64,000 nucleotides of DNA from Natronococcus sp. A-GB1 (GCF_029688845.1 NZ_JARUKW010000018.1:1-64000); one strand, 5' to 3'. Shown: positions 42,212-50,867, counted from the first letter of the stretch. Made by a program: numbers and translations. The notes: a model not told the origin generated them from the letters alone.

Positions 42212-42219
42212 ACGGAGCG

Positions 42220-42525
42220 TTAGGGGTCGAAACCGTAGATGGACTGTGCGCACGCCGGACACAGGTGCTGCCGGGTGATCGAGGATGACGTAGTCGTATC
42301 GCCGGTGAACCATTTGACCAGGATTTCTGGGACACGGTAGTCACGAGCTGGCAGTGTCGTTGTATCCGCAGTGATGTTGTCACCGCCCCCAACGAGGACG
42401 GTCACGGCGTCGGGCAACTGCTCCGGAGGCGTCTCCTCATCCGTGACAACCGTCTCACCGCAGTGAACACATGGTGCCGTCTCATAGTCCTCGGTCTCCG
42501 ACCGGTACGCTTTCCGTTCATTCAT
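42220..42525 (-). CDS. Small zinc-ribbon hypothetical protein
   Basis: 101 residues. APCVHCGETVVTDEE near residue 18 and HLCPACAQSIYGF near the C-terminus give two CxxC pairs about 70 residues apart, a zinc-binding layout like the one in the gene after it. It starts MNERKAYRSETEDYE with no signal. The two genes form a small minus-strand operon between the PH-SHOCT gene and a plus-strand hypothetical gene. I do not recognise the family. Confidence 0.7.
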   Translation of the reverse strand: MNERKAYRSETEDYETAPCVHCGETVVTDEETPPEQLPDAVTVLVGGGDNITADTTTLPARDYRVPEILVKWFTGDTTTSSSITRQHLCPACAQSIYGFDP

Positions 42526-42752
42526 AGGTGTTGAATCGCAGGTACGAGAACGGTTCTCAGCCGCCTACTTGGTTCTGGCTGTCCGGGGAGAACCGGGAAT
42601 TGCTGCGGTAACCAAACAGCGGTCCAACGGGTATACGGGCTGAAGCCGTAGAGTATAGGGCCCTTCTGGAAGAGAAGTGTGTAGTGGTTCTGGACCGTGT
42701 TCAATGGTAACGTATGAAACAGCTATAGTGGGTGATGTGGGAGGTTGGGGGT

Positions 42753-44132
42753 ATGACCGGGGATTTGTCCGGTTTGCTTCGGGAGGTAGATCGGAGTTTT
42801 GTTCCGCTGGGAGAGCGAGACGTGTACAATTCGGATGGGGCGCATGTGGTGGTACCGCCACGGGTTGAGGAATTAGGGTTGTTGGTGCCGCCGGTGAAGG
42901 TTCATTTGGGGCGGACGCGGGCGGAGTATGAGTATTTGAAAGAGGAGGAGCAGGGGGCGGAACCGGAGACGGGTGATGAACCGGAGGTAGCGGTGGGAGA
43001 AGCTATGGACGCTGAGGTGTGGACGACTCCTGGCCTGAAAAGGGAGCCGACGATTCCGTATCTGGTTGTCTCAAAGTATGATAAGTGGATGCGGGAGAAA
43101 GCGGAGTTTCTGCAGCATTTCAAGATGCAGCGGTTGAAGGAGAATCGAGCGTTGACGCTGGGAGTCTATTTTGTGCCGGAAACGAGTTCACGGTCAACGG
43201 TGGCAGCGGCACCGAAGCCACACCAGATCGCGGTCGGGGAGATGCTGTCGTTCTGGGTGCGGCCGTGGGAGTGGCGGGAGTATCAGTTCTTGTATATTCT
43301 GCGGGAACAGTTTGGACGGCCATTGCTTGCTGTGTTCGAACAGCCGGTTGAGCAGATCCTTGAGCAGACTGTTGCTGAGAAGGGTGACGACGCGAAGGTG
43401 GGAGAAGACGGGGAGTCAACGGCAGAAGATTCAGAGGATGATGATCGGCCGGTATCGGATGGGGGCCGGTTGGATCCGGACCAGTTCTCGGAGGCGGAGA
43501 TCGCGGCGTTTGCACCGATTATTGAGGAGGTGGAGGTCCCATCGTTTGAACTGGTAGAGAAGTGGCGGGATCATGGGTACTACGTGGATCGGGAGCATCG
43601 GCGGCTGATCAATCAGAAGCTGGTCAATGACTTGCTGGGTGTGTCAGATCAGGTCCGGCAGCTGCGGCAGGTACTGGCGGCGGACTATGACTGGGAGGAT
43701 GCGGCCGTCGACGAGACAAGGGTATTGACGGCCGTGTTCCGTGTGTTTGTCAGTGACCACGAGGACGCAACGTATGATCTCCGCCGGAGTATCTCCGGGA
43801 CGCTGGAAGATGGGGCAGTGGCGACAGAAATCCCGGAACAGGAGGAACCGGAGCTGGATGCACCGGTGACGTTCGACTATGCGAACTTTCACAGCGCGGT
43901 TATGGCGGAGCTGGACTGGGATAATACGCCACCGGAACATGCCCGGTTAGCCGGAGTATTAGACCGGTATGTGCTCCCACTACTGACCGAAGAATCAATC
44001 ATCACGCAGACACCGGCACTGCGGGGTTCGACCCCCCTGCAGACACCGATACCGCCTGGTAAAAACAAGATCGGGTTGACGGTCCGGCCCACAGCGGTCT
44101 ACGCCGCACTCGACCAATATCATACAGAATAA
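42753..44132 (+). CDS. Large hypothetical protein of the element
   Basis: 459 residues from MTGDLSGLLREVDRSF at 42753; the frame opens seven codons earlier. No signal, membrane segment or cysteine pair is obvious. Features are IPYLVVSKYDKWMREKAEFL, WVRPWEWREYQFLYILREQF, an acidic linker (AEDSEDDDRPVSDGG near residues 225-245), and a C-terminal part with helices ending near KNKIGLTVRPTAVYAALDQY. It may be a structural or replication-associated protein. I do not recognise a family. Confidence 0.65.
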   Translation: MTGDLSGLLREVDRSFVPLGERDVYNSDGAHVVVPPRVEELGLLVPPVKVHLGRTRAEYEYLKEEEQGAEPETGDEPEVAVGEAMDAEVWTTPGLKREPTIPYLVVSKYDKWMREKAEFLQHFKMQRLKENRALTLGVYFVPETSSRSTVAAAPKPHQIAVGEMLSFWVRPWEWREYQFLYILREQFGRPLLAVFEQPVEQILEQTVAEKGDDAKVGEDGESTAEDSEDDDRPVSDGGRLDPDQFSEAEIAAFAPIIEEVEVPSFELVEKWRDHGYYVDREHRRLINQKLVNDLLGVSDQVRQLRQVLAADYDWEDAAVDETRVLTAVFRVFVSDHEDATYDLRRSISGTLEDGAVATEIPEQEEPELDAPVTFDYANFHSAVMAELDWDNTPPEHARLAGVLDRYVLPLLTEESIITQTPALRGSTPLQTPIPPGKNKIGLTVRPTAVYAALDQYHTE

Positions 44133-44175
44133 TGACCGATAGGACAATCATCTCGCAAGAGGAGAGAAGTTGTGG

Positions 44176-44346
44176 TCAGTCCTGATGCTGGCGGAGGTAC
44201 CGCAGGATGTAGACGAAAGCGAGTGCCAAGAGGAGATCGCTCCAAAGCGAGGGCGGAGTCTCGTTGTCGCCGGGGTCAGCGGTGAGTTCGGCGGTGCCCC
44301 AGAGTAGTGCGAGGAGGATGATGGCGCCGATGACAGCGTCGATCAT
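44176..44346 (-). CDS. Small membrane protein at the end of the ubiquitin-like operon
   Basis: 56 residues: MIDAVIGAIILLALLWGTAE, then an acidic loop (LTADPGDNETPPSLW) and a second hydrophobic segment LLLALAFVYILRYLRQ. Two membrane helices are predicted by eye. The ATG at 44346 is 9 bases after the stop of the preceding membrane-protein gene, so it is the fifth gene of the run. Too short for many gene finders; codon use and the tight spacing support it. Confidence 0.6.
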   Translation of the reverse strand: MIDAVIGAIILLALLWGTAELTADPGDNETPPSLWSDLLLALAFVYILRYLRQHQD

Positions 44347-44355
44347 GGCCCTGGG

Positions 44356-44793
44356 TTAGGTGCGGAAGTCGTCGATGGTATCGACGTCGTCTTCGAAGTC
44401 GGTGGTAAAGTCGCCTTCTTGGGGTGTAACGGGGTAGTCCTGTTGTGGATCATGGTTCGGTGGGTGCTGGCCTTGGGGCGGACCGGGGCCAGGGTCGTTG
44501 CGGGCAGCGAGTTGGCGCAGCAGGTGGGGTTGGCCGTTGCGTTCGGCGGCACCCCGGACGGTGTAGATGACTGCCGGGAGCAGGAGCGCGAGGATCATCA
44601 TCACGGTCAACGGGGACGAGATGAGCCCGGCGTCGTTGGCGGGTAACAAGACCAGGATGGCGTAGCCGACGCTTGCGAACAGGGACAGGGCGACAACGGG
44701 TTTCGGGAGGAGAGTGGCGATCACGGTCAGGGCAACGATGAGCAGGGCCCACGTCCCGAGAGACGGGATCAGCAGGGGGATCGGTGTAATCAT
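44356..44793 (-). CDS. Membrane protein linked to the ubiquitin-like operon
   Basis: 145 residues. Three or four hydrophobic segments fill residues 5-85 (LGTWALLIVALTVIATLL, VALSLFASVGYAILVLL, LTVMMILALLLPAVIYTV). A Pro/Gln/Asp-rich cytoplasmic tail of about 60 residues follows. The ATG overlaps the E1/JAB stop by four bases (ATGA), so translation is coupled to the conjugation enzymes. This suggests the system acts at, or on, the membrane. Family not recognised. Confidence 0.75.
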   Translation of the reverse strand: MITPIPLLIPSLGTWALLIVALTVIATLLPKPVVALSLFASVGYAILVLLPANDAGLISSPLTVMMILALLLPAVIYTVRGAAERNGQPHLLRQLAARNDPGPGPPQGQHPPNHDPQQDYPVTPQEGDFTTDFEDDVDTIDDFRT

Positions 44794-46229
44794 AGGTGAT
44801 CGAAGTAGGCGGTGACCGCGTCCGGAATCTGGTACACCGACTGGGTGTCAGTCTGTGCAGACCTGGGACGTGGAAGGTCGATCTCAGGATCGTCGGCCGG
44901 GGGAGTGGTGTCGCCGGTTGCGGTGAATCGGGTGCATGTATAGCAGTGGGTGTTGCGGTGGGTTGTGAGGCGGGCCAGGTCGTTGTGGAGGCCGTCGTAG
45001 TGGAGGAAACTGGGCGGGGTGTCGTAGCCGGTGACCAGTTTGGTGAGGGTTTCGGCCGCGAGGCTGGCGGCGATGCCGTTGAGATGGATGACGGCCGGTT
45101 CCGGGCTGAGGGCGGTTTCGGCGATATACCCTTGTTCGACCTCGTCTTCCAGTTCGTCCCGGGAGAGGTGTTCGCGGCGCATTGTTTCGGTGTCGCCGCG
45201 GTCGAGGCAGTCGAAGCAGGCGGTGTCCGTGCCTGGGGCGATGGTCTGGATGTAGGCGGCCATGTCGGTCACCTGGTCGTCTGTGATGTCGATGCGGCTG
45301 CCGGCATCGATGTACGGAGTCAGGTGCTCGGTGGCGTACCGGTTAAGCCACATCCGGGGTGTGATCCGGTCGAGACCGGCAAGGATCACGTCCACGTCTT
45401 GGAGGTACGAGGCGGCGTCTTGGACCGGGGTGGTCACGGCGGTCGTCGCGGCATCCGGGACGCGTTGGACGTACTGTTCCTGGAGGATGGAGACTTTGTA
45501 CGCGCCGGTGTCGCCCTGCCGGGCCTGCGGGATCCGGGGGAGGTTGCTGGACTCGATTTGGTCCGGGTCGATGAACGTTACCGTTTGGACGCCGAGGCCG
45601 GCGAGGTGTTGGGCGAGCAGGCTGCCGATCCCGCCGCAGCCGACGACAGCGACATGCGTGTCGGCCAGTGCCTGCTGCCCCGGTTCGAGGAAACACCGGA
45701 TGTTCCGGTCGTACACCGCTGGATCCACGGTATCGGTCTCTGTCTCGGTTGTCGGCTGTATCTCTGGAGGGTCGCTGAGGGTCCAGGCGCCGATGATCCG
45801 GGCGGGAACCGGGACGGGTGTCTCGGTCGCCGGATCCCATTGCGTGATATGGAACTGGGACGGGGTGAGGACGCCGAACAGGATGGTCAGGTCATCCACG
45901 AGGTCGGTGATCCAGGTGTAGGCGGCGATCGCGTCCTGGTCCTGATCGGTGAACCTGTCCGGGCCGGCAGGATGGCTATGAACGATAAGCGGGTGACGAT
46001 CGGTAGCCAGGCAGTGCTCGATGAACTGGCGATCGGTGGCCTCGGTAACCGCACACCGGGTCGGTGTCATGACGGCCATCTCGTCGGCAGGGACCGGATC
46101 AACGGATGACACGAGCAGGGAATCACCGCTGGCAGAACACGGGCAGAACGCGATGCGTTCCCGGTCGTCTTGGAGTAGCGTGTCCTGGAGCGTGGTGATG
46201 GCGTCAGCGGGGATACGAACAGTGGTCAT
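44790..46229 (-). CDS. JAB isopeptidase-E1 (ThiF) fusion protein
   Basis: 479 residues. The N-terminal domain (about 1-130) is a JAB/MPN metallopeptidase: Glu24, then HSHPAGPDRFTDQD with His84, His86 and Asp97; the usual Ser is Thr94. JAMM enzymes remove or mature ubiquitin-like tags. The C-terminal domain (about 175-435) is E1/ThiF: VVGCGGIGS at 195-203 for ATP, then DPDQIESSNLPRIPQ for adenylation, and zinc cysteines 338, 341, 429 and 432. It starts inside the E2 stop (ATGA). Activation and removal are thus joined in one chain, an arrangement described for some prokaryotic ubiquitin-related operons. Confidence 0.85.
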   Translation of the reverse strand: MTTVRIPADAITTLQDTLLQDDRERIAFCPCSASGDSLLVSSVDPVPADEMAVMTPTRCAVTEATDRQFIEHCLATDRHPLIVHSHPAGPDRFTDQDQDAIAAYTWITDLVDDLTILFGVLTPSQFHITQWDPATETPVPVPARIIGAWTLSDPPEIQPTTETETDTVDPAVYDRNIRCFLEPGQQALADTHVAVVGCGGIGSLLAQHLAGLGVQTVTFIDPDQIESSNLPRIPQARQGDTGAYKVSILQEQYVQRVPDAATTAVTTPVQDAASYLQDVDVILAGLDRITPRMWLNRYATEHLTPYIDAGSRIDITDDQVTDMAAYIQTIAPGTDTACFDCLDRGDTETMRREHLSRDELEDEVEQGYIAETALSPEPAVIHLNGIAASLAAETLTKLVTGYDTPPSFLHYDGLHNDLARLTTHRNTHCYTCTRFTATGDTTPPADDPEIDLPRPRSAQTDTQSVYQIPDAVTAYFDHL

Positions 46230-46696
46230 CGCTGTGGCGCCCGGTAGTCTTCGGGCCGGGAGACGGCCAGATGGCTGGTCGGGTCCGGGACATCAGGGTG
46301 GCTGAATGCGACCTGGAGCAATCCGAGGAGCCAGGGGATGTTGTGTTCGGCTGGATCCCAGTCGAGATCGCGGACGCACCACGGTAGCCAGGCCGGGTCC
46401 GGTGTTTTCGTTAACAGGTGGGTGACCCGGCCCTCGGTGTACTCAAGGCTGCGCGGGATGTAGGCGTACGGCTGGCTGTACGGGTAGCTATCAGGGATCC
46501 GGACGAGTAACGGGGCCACATAGGGTGGGCCACGAGGGACGCCGGGATGACGCTGCCAGCGCCGACGGTCCCGGAGAACCCATCCCTCGGGATAGTGGAA
46601 GTCCCGGAGTTCGTAGGCCTGGAGCTCGGTGTTCCGGGCAACGTAGTAGTTTTTGGCCAGTGCGGTGATTTCCGCGCGAAGTCGTGCTGTGTCCAT
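46226..46696 (-). CDS. E2-like ubiquitin-conjugating (UBC fold) protein
   Basis: 156 residues, E2 size. After an N-terminal helix, the segments APLLVRIPDSYPYSQPYAYI and LPWCVRDLDWDPAEHN, then IPWLLGLLQVAFSHPDVPDP, follow the E2 order: strand with YP-x-x-x-P, active-site Cys, a W-x-P turn, a helix, and a DP-containing tail. Cys107 is the only cysteine in the protein and lies where the catalytic Cys is expected. It would take the ubiquitin-like protein from the E1 and pass it to a target. The gene is 55 bases after the ubiquitin-like gene and overlaps the E1. Confidence 0.75.
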   Translation of the reverse strand: MDTARLRAEITALAKNYYVARNTELQAYELRDFHYPEGWVLRDRRRWQRHPGVPRGPPYVAPLLVRIPDSYPYSQPYAYIPRSLEYTEGRVTHLLTKTPDPAWLPWCVRDLDWDPAEHNIPWLLGLLQVAFSHPDVPDPTSHLAVSRPEDYRAPQR

Positions 46697-46719
46697 TACC
46701 TTGCGTTGGAAATATTACT

Positions 46720-46750
46720 GGTCCGAACGTTCGGACCCCCTGTTTAGGGG
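46720..46750. promoter_or_regulatory. 18-bp palindrome and hairpin between Ubl and E2 genes
   Basis: GGTCCGAACGTTCGGACC at 46720-46737 is a perfect 18-base palindrome. It is followed by a CCCC-TGTTTA-GGGG hairpin that touches the Ubl stop. In the message this would lie between the Ubl and the downstream enzymes. It could stop most transcripts or protect the Ubl message so that Ubl is made in excess, or bind a dimeric regulator. Confidence 0.55.
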
Positions 46751-47068
46751 TTAGCCGAACGGATTCTTTTTCGCGCCAGGCCGGAACGTCAGCCGGTCCC
46801 CGTCGTCCACGTGCTGGTACGGCCGGTCGTCATCATTCAACGCTTTCAGTTCATCGCCGGACCGGAGGTACGCCAGGTTATCCTCGCTCACATCTACCCG
46901 GTCCTTCAGGTCGCGAACCGTCATTTCCTGACTGAGCTGGACGCGGCGGCCTTTCACCTGCACCGTTTTCATATCAGGATCTGTTACCGGCCGTGTCTGC
47001 TTCGGTGGCTGCCCACGGTCCGTCTCCGGCATCGGTAGCCCGCCATCATCTGAGGGTTTCTCTCCCAT
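46751..47068 (-). CDS. Ubiquitin-like beta-grasp protein
   Basis: 105 residues from the ATG at 47068; the longer frame reads through the promoter. A Pro/Asp-rich N-terminal tail of about 32 residues leads into a beta-grasp domain: MKTVQVKGRRVQLSQEMTVR, then DLKDRVDVSEDNLAYLRSGD, then DGDRLTFRPGAKKNPFG. It ends with a bare Gly, the residue needed for E1 adenylation, so no trimming would be needed. A GGTTTATCG box at about 47095 suits a leaderless start. Alternatives are MoaD- or ThiS-like sulfur carriers, but the E2 next door argues for conjugation. Confidence 0.75.
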   Translation of the reverse strand: MGEKPSDDGGLPMPETDRGQPPKQTRPVTDPDMKTVQVKGRRVQLSQEMTVRDLKDRVDVSEDNLAYLRSGDELKALNDDDRPYQHVDDGDRLTFRPGAKKNPFG

Positions 47069-47274
47069 GCCAACATACACCACGCCGTAGTCGATAAACC
47101 TTTGGGTGAAGTTGTCGAAAAGGTTTTGATGTTCGCTAGAGTTATGCCGATTTGGCAGGGACGTGGCGAATCGGGAACAGCCTGACAGGCGTACCCGAAA
47201 CAGGATACCACAAGGAAAGCGGGTAGTACAACTGTTCAGTATACTTAACCGGTTGGGGTGGGAACCCGGCGGGT
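47069..47274. promoter_or_regulatory. Divergent promoter region between Ubl operon and regulator
   Basis: About 200 bases with two outward promoters: a GGTTTATC box on the minus strand near 47095 for the Ubl operon and AGTATACTTAAC on the plus strand near 47235 for the winged-helix gene. The arrangement suggests that the regulator controls the operon and itself. No other genes are seen here. Confidence 0.6.
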
Positions 47275-47736
47275 ATGGACGACGCCGATACTGGGGACCA
47301 AGTGGCACGGTGGGAGACGGTGGCCGCCCTGTTCACCGGGCTCTCGCATCGGGTTCGGATCGCGATTCTTGAGTCGCTGGCCGCGGATACGGACCGGCCG
47401 CTGACCGCGGTCGGGGACGAGTTCGACTACTCCCGGAGTGCCATCCAGAAACACGTCGAGACACTAATCGAGGCCGACCTGGTGTACCGGCCGCAGGAAA
47501 CGGACCAGCACTACGCGTTGACGCCGTTCGGCCAGTTCTTCGCCGCCTTCCTCGACGAACACAGCGAACCCTTGTACCAGGCGATGCAGCAGGCGGACGC
47601 GGCCGAGGCCGAAGCACAAGCCGAGTTCGAAGACGTGCCGTTGGATGAAGCGACACGGGAGAAAGCGGTAACAAACCGGAAGTGGGATCGGGTTTCTGAG
47701 AAAGGAGTTGAAGAATTAGACAGAGAGGACGGATGA
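47275..47736 (+). CDS. Winged-helix (ArsR-like) transcriptional regulator
   Basis: 153 residues. A helix-turn-helix core spans about 10-85, with VAALFTGLSHRVRIAILESL, then LTAVGDEFDYSRSAIQKHVE for the recognition helix, then LIEADLVYRPQETDQHYALT for the wing. The C-terminal helices (DEHSEPLYQAMQQADAAEAE) probably dimerise it. No metal-binding cysteines are present, so it is not a metal sensor of the ArsR type. Divergent from the ubiquitin-like operon, it is the obvious candidate to regulate it. Confidence 0.8.
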   Translation: MDDADTGDQVARWETVAALFTGLSHRVRIAILESLAADTDRPLTAVGDEFDYSRSAIQKHVETLIEADLVYRPQETDQHYALTPFGQFFAAFLDEHSEPLYQAMQQADAAEAEAQAEFEDVPLDEATREKAVTNRKWDRVSEKGVEELDREDG

Positions 47737-47845
47737 GGAAGGTGTGGATGAAGCGTAGGGGTAAAGTAGATGGGGTTCTCTCAGGTTTTGTCAGATAGGC
47801 TATGAGGCTTTGTAGTGTCAGCTCGTTATAAGGGTGTGATGGTTG

Positions 47846-49645
47846 ATGTGGTCGAAGATTTCGTTCAGTTCAAGTAGGTATGCCCGGCCGGGGAAAATAC
47901 CAGTTTGGATATATGTTGTTTCTGGGGTGATCTTGGTTGCAGTGATTGGTTTAGGCCAGGTGATTCAGGATATTCCTGTAGAAAATATCCGTGCGTTTCT
48001 CACGACGTTAACAGGGATTCAGGGTGGAGTTCTTGCGCTTGTGCTTACGATTTTAGTGGTGGGGATTCAATTTATTAGTTGGCTTTCTTCACCCTGGTTA
48101 GCAACGATCCTGTTACAGGCCCGTATTTTTCATTTTACGATCGGTGTCTTTATTGCATCAGTATCCATAAACCTTGGATTATTACTTGTTACACCGGCAG
48201 AGTCGGCACAGTGGATGACGAGTAGCGTTCTACTAAGTGCCGGATTGACATTGGTCGGATTTGTATCATTGTATGGACTTACCGTATTCGTCTTCGAGCA
48301 AAGTACACCGGAAGGGGCGATAGATACGTTCCAGTCGTCGATGAGTCCTCTACGATACGTAGATCTGGCGGAGGATGAATCTAGTCCACATCCACTATAC
48401 CCCTTGTATACGGCTATAGTAACGGCGGTATCGAGAAAAGATTGGGAAACGGCAAGGCGAGGTGTAGACAGTTTTTCACAGATTCTCTTGGATACGCTTG
48501 CTGCTCGTAAAGAGGACGGTGAGTTATCGGATCTTGGTTCAGATATGGATGCTACGGTGTTTATGGCACCGGTCAGGGAGTATGTGCCTTTCCTTGCGCT
48601 CCAAGCGTTTGGGGCAGAGGAATACGATTTAGGGGAATCGCTTTTATTGGTTAATGTACGATTCGGGGAAGTAGTTGCTAAGATGTTATGGAGTGATTCG
48701 GATATTTCCGGTCAACTTTTCAAATATGCAGTATTCGGTCTATCCGATTTTGCTCGGCGTAGTCCAGCAACAGACAATGGTGCTATCGGTTTTGAACTGG
48801 CGATGATGGGGTCAGGACGTCTTTTCCGTGAGGATGCATTGGTTATTCTAGCAGCGGGTATGCAATATCCGGGTTCTGCTATTGGAGAGACGTTCTTGGG
48901 TGGTGAAACGAATGAACGACATGTAAACGGTGCAATTGCGTATCAAAGAGATGTTATCAGGCATCAAGAGGTCATACTGGGTGCATGTTCTTCCACTGAT
49001 GAGGTAGATATCGACTGGTCGTTACTGAAGGATTCTCGAGGTGAAGAGACTCCTGCGACTATTCGGAACTATTTGCAGGGGATTAGAGTCTGTCGGGCAA
49101 TACTGATGGAAACAACAGCAGCGATTATCAGTAGTGAGATCAGTCCGGAGAAAGAAAATAGGTTCTCTGTTTCTCAGGAGCTTTCAGACATCTGGCACTG
49201 GACCTGTATCACTGCAGTCCGTGAAGGTGTTCCTGAGTACGCTACAGATCTCGCTATCGCTGCGATTCACGCATCCTTCGCGGTCTCCAGACAAGAGGGT
49301 CGCGCTGATTGGCAGGTTGCGGCAACGGAACTGGAGAACGAAACCGTTGAACGGCCGTGGATCGCTAATCTCGCATCGATTTCACAAGAGTCCGATGAAG
49401 TTCTCAGTACTGCTTTCGATAAGATCGAACAAAAGCTGGAGCAGACGAGCAGAGGCGAGACAGATGACCCGTTTCACTATCCGTTCCAACCAGATGCTTG
49501 GCATGATTCGATTCTCGAACCGGAACCATTGCTCTCCTGGATAGAAACCGACCTCGTAACCGATTACGAAGGCTGGATTCCTGAGTTCCGCGCTGCCGTT
49601 GAAACCGAGCAAGAGAGGCTTTCTCAAGACAATACAATGATTTAG
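47846..49645 (+). CDS. Membrane protein, DUF2254-like, AT-rich
   Basis: 599 residues from the ATG at 47846. The first 145 residues have about four membrane helices (VWIYVVSGVILVAVIGLGQV, GVLALVLTILVVGIQFISWL, HFTIGVFIASVSINLGLLLV, LLSAGLTLVGFVSLYGLTVF). A long cytoplasmic helical region of about 440 residues follows (KDWETARRGVDSFSQILLDT and similar). The layout resembles DUF2254 predicted membrane proteins, but I am not sure. A/T content is far above the neighbours, marking a separately acquired gene. It may be an effector or defence gene. Confidence 0.6.
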   Translation: MWSKISFSSSRYARPGKIPVWIYVVSGVILVAVIGLGQVIQDIPVENIRAFLTTLTGIQGGVLALVLTILVVGIQFISWLSSPWLATILLQARIFHFTIGVFIASVSINLGLLLVTPAESAQWMTSSVLLSAGLTLVGFVSLYGLTVFVFEQSTPEGAIDTFQSSMSPLRYVDLAEDESSPHPLYPLYTAIVTAVSRKDWETARRGVDSFSQILLDTLAARKEDGELSDLGSDMDATVFMAPVREYVPFLALQAFGAEEYDLGESLLLVNVRFGEVVAKMLWSDSDISGQLFKYAVFGLSDFARRSPATDNGAIGFELAMMGSGRLFREDALVILAAGMQYPGSAIGETFLGGETNERHVNGAIAYQRDVIRHQEVILGACSSTDEVDIDWSLLKDSRGEETPATIRNYLQGIRVCRAILMETTAAIISSEISPEKENRFSVSQELSDIWHWTCITAVREGVPEYATDLAIAAIHASFAVSRQEGRADWQVAATELENETVERPWIANLASISQESDEVLSTAFDKIEQKLEQTSRGETDDPFHYPFQPDAWHDSILEPEPLLSWIETDLVTDYEGWIPEFRAAVETEQERLSQDNTMI

Positions 49646-49865
49646 CTATCCCTCTCTAGTTACAGAAACCGAACCAAATCTATACCACAGATATCAGGAA
49701 GACATAATCTTAATGAAAGGGATTAGCACCTTCAAAACAAGGAAAGCGACTAAAACGGACCAGCGTCGAAAGGTATCGAACATGACTCATAGATCAAATA
49801 CCCGGCATCCGAACCCGGGTGTTTCCATACGGCTTTGATTGTACAGGACCCCGTGCTCTGTCTGG

Positions 49866-50867
49866 GTGATACCACTGACAGGACAACTGCACACGTTCGA
49901 TGGGATCACTGAATTCGAAGAGTTGAAACAGGAGCTGGCAGCGGTTGAGCGGCACGATATCTATGCGTACCATGACGATGCGGATGAGTGGGCCGAGTTA
50001 CCGTACCGGGATTCGTTGTGGACAAATAGTGGGCCGGTCGGGGATGTCTCGGCCAGTTCGAAGTATTATCACGTGTTTCAGCCGGCGGAGATCATCGAGT
50101 ATGAGGTCCATGCCCTGGAACAGTACCGGGATACGGTACGGCCGAAAGGGTATATCCGGGAGTCAGCGGACGGCCGGAAACTAACGGTGTACACGAATCT
50201 GGAGGGCCTGGAGGTGGAACCGGTGGAGGGTGATGTCTACGAATTAGGGAAGCGGACGTCCCACGCGCACACCGGGATGCATGGGTTGCATCATGATATC
50301 GGGGCGGTCCGGGTGGTCTGTTCGAACGGGATGATGTCGTTCGATGCGGAGAAGCAGTTCAGTCAGACCCACAGCGAGCCGTTGAACTATGCGTTGTTCG
50401 AGCATGCGTACGACAGTATCGTGAACGGGGTGGAGGACGTAGAAGACCGGATTCAGGCGGCAGCCGCCCAGGAACTGGTGAACCAGGATGAAGCCCTGCT
50501 GGTGCTGACCGATCTCAATATCGACACGTACCTCCCAGGGGATGAGCCGCTGGCAACACTGGAGGAGGCATTGGAGACAGAGCTTGACATGGAGCAGGAT
50601 CGGCCGACGCTGTACGACACGTACAATGCGGCGACACGGGCACTGACCCATGCACCGGGGATCGAGCCGGACAGCCGGGAGCAGGGCCTCAAACAGGCGG
50701 CCCGGTTGCTGGATCACCAGGGCGCGGTACCGGAGGCGACGGACCTGGGACAGAGCGCAGTCGAACGCCGGCTTGACGCGTACGTCGAGGACGAAACAGA
50801 GCCGTACTGGGACGATGAAGAGGAAACGTTGCAAACCCTGATCGAGACCCATGCGGGGGAACGGTGA
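49866..50867 (+). CDS. DUF932-like plasmid/phage protein
   Basis: About 333 residues from a GTG at 49866 (VIPLTGQLHTFDG); the start is uncertain. The pattern RVVCSNGMMSFDAEKQFSQT, followed by HSEPLNYALFEHAYDSIVNG and VEDVEDRIQAA, is typical of DUF932, a family carried by plasmids and phages whose role is not settled. The stop overlaps the GTG start of the next gene by four bases, so the two are coupled. It has no membrane segment or signal. Confidence 0.65.
   Translation: MIPLTGQLHTFDGITEFEELKQELAAVERHDIYAYHDDADEWAELPYRDSLWTNSGPVGDVSASSKYYHVFQPAEIIEYEVHALEQYRDTVRPKGYIRESADGRKLTVYTNLEGLEVEPVEGDVYELGKRTSHAHTGMHGLHHDIGAVRVVCSNGMMSFDAEKQFSQTHSEPLNYALFEHAYDSIVNGVEDVEDRIQAAAAQELVNQDEALLVLTDLNIDTYLPGDEPLATLEEALETELDMEQDRPTLYDTYNAATRALTHAPGIEPDSREQGLKQAARLLDHQGAVPEATDLGQSAVERRLDAYVEDETEPYWDDEEETLQTLIETHAGER

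Noticed and set aside
46751-47068. MoaD/ThiS sulfur-carrier role for the ubiquitin-like protein
   Set aside because: It remains possible, but the adjoining E2-like gene and JAB-E1 fusion favour conjugation. It ends in a single Gly after PF rather than the GG typical of MoaD/ThiS.
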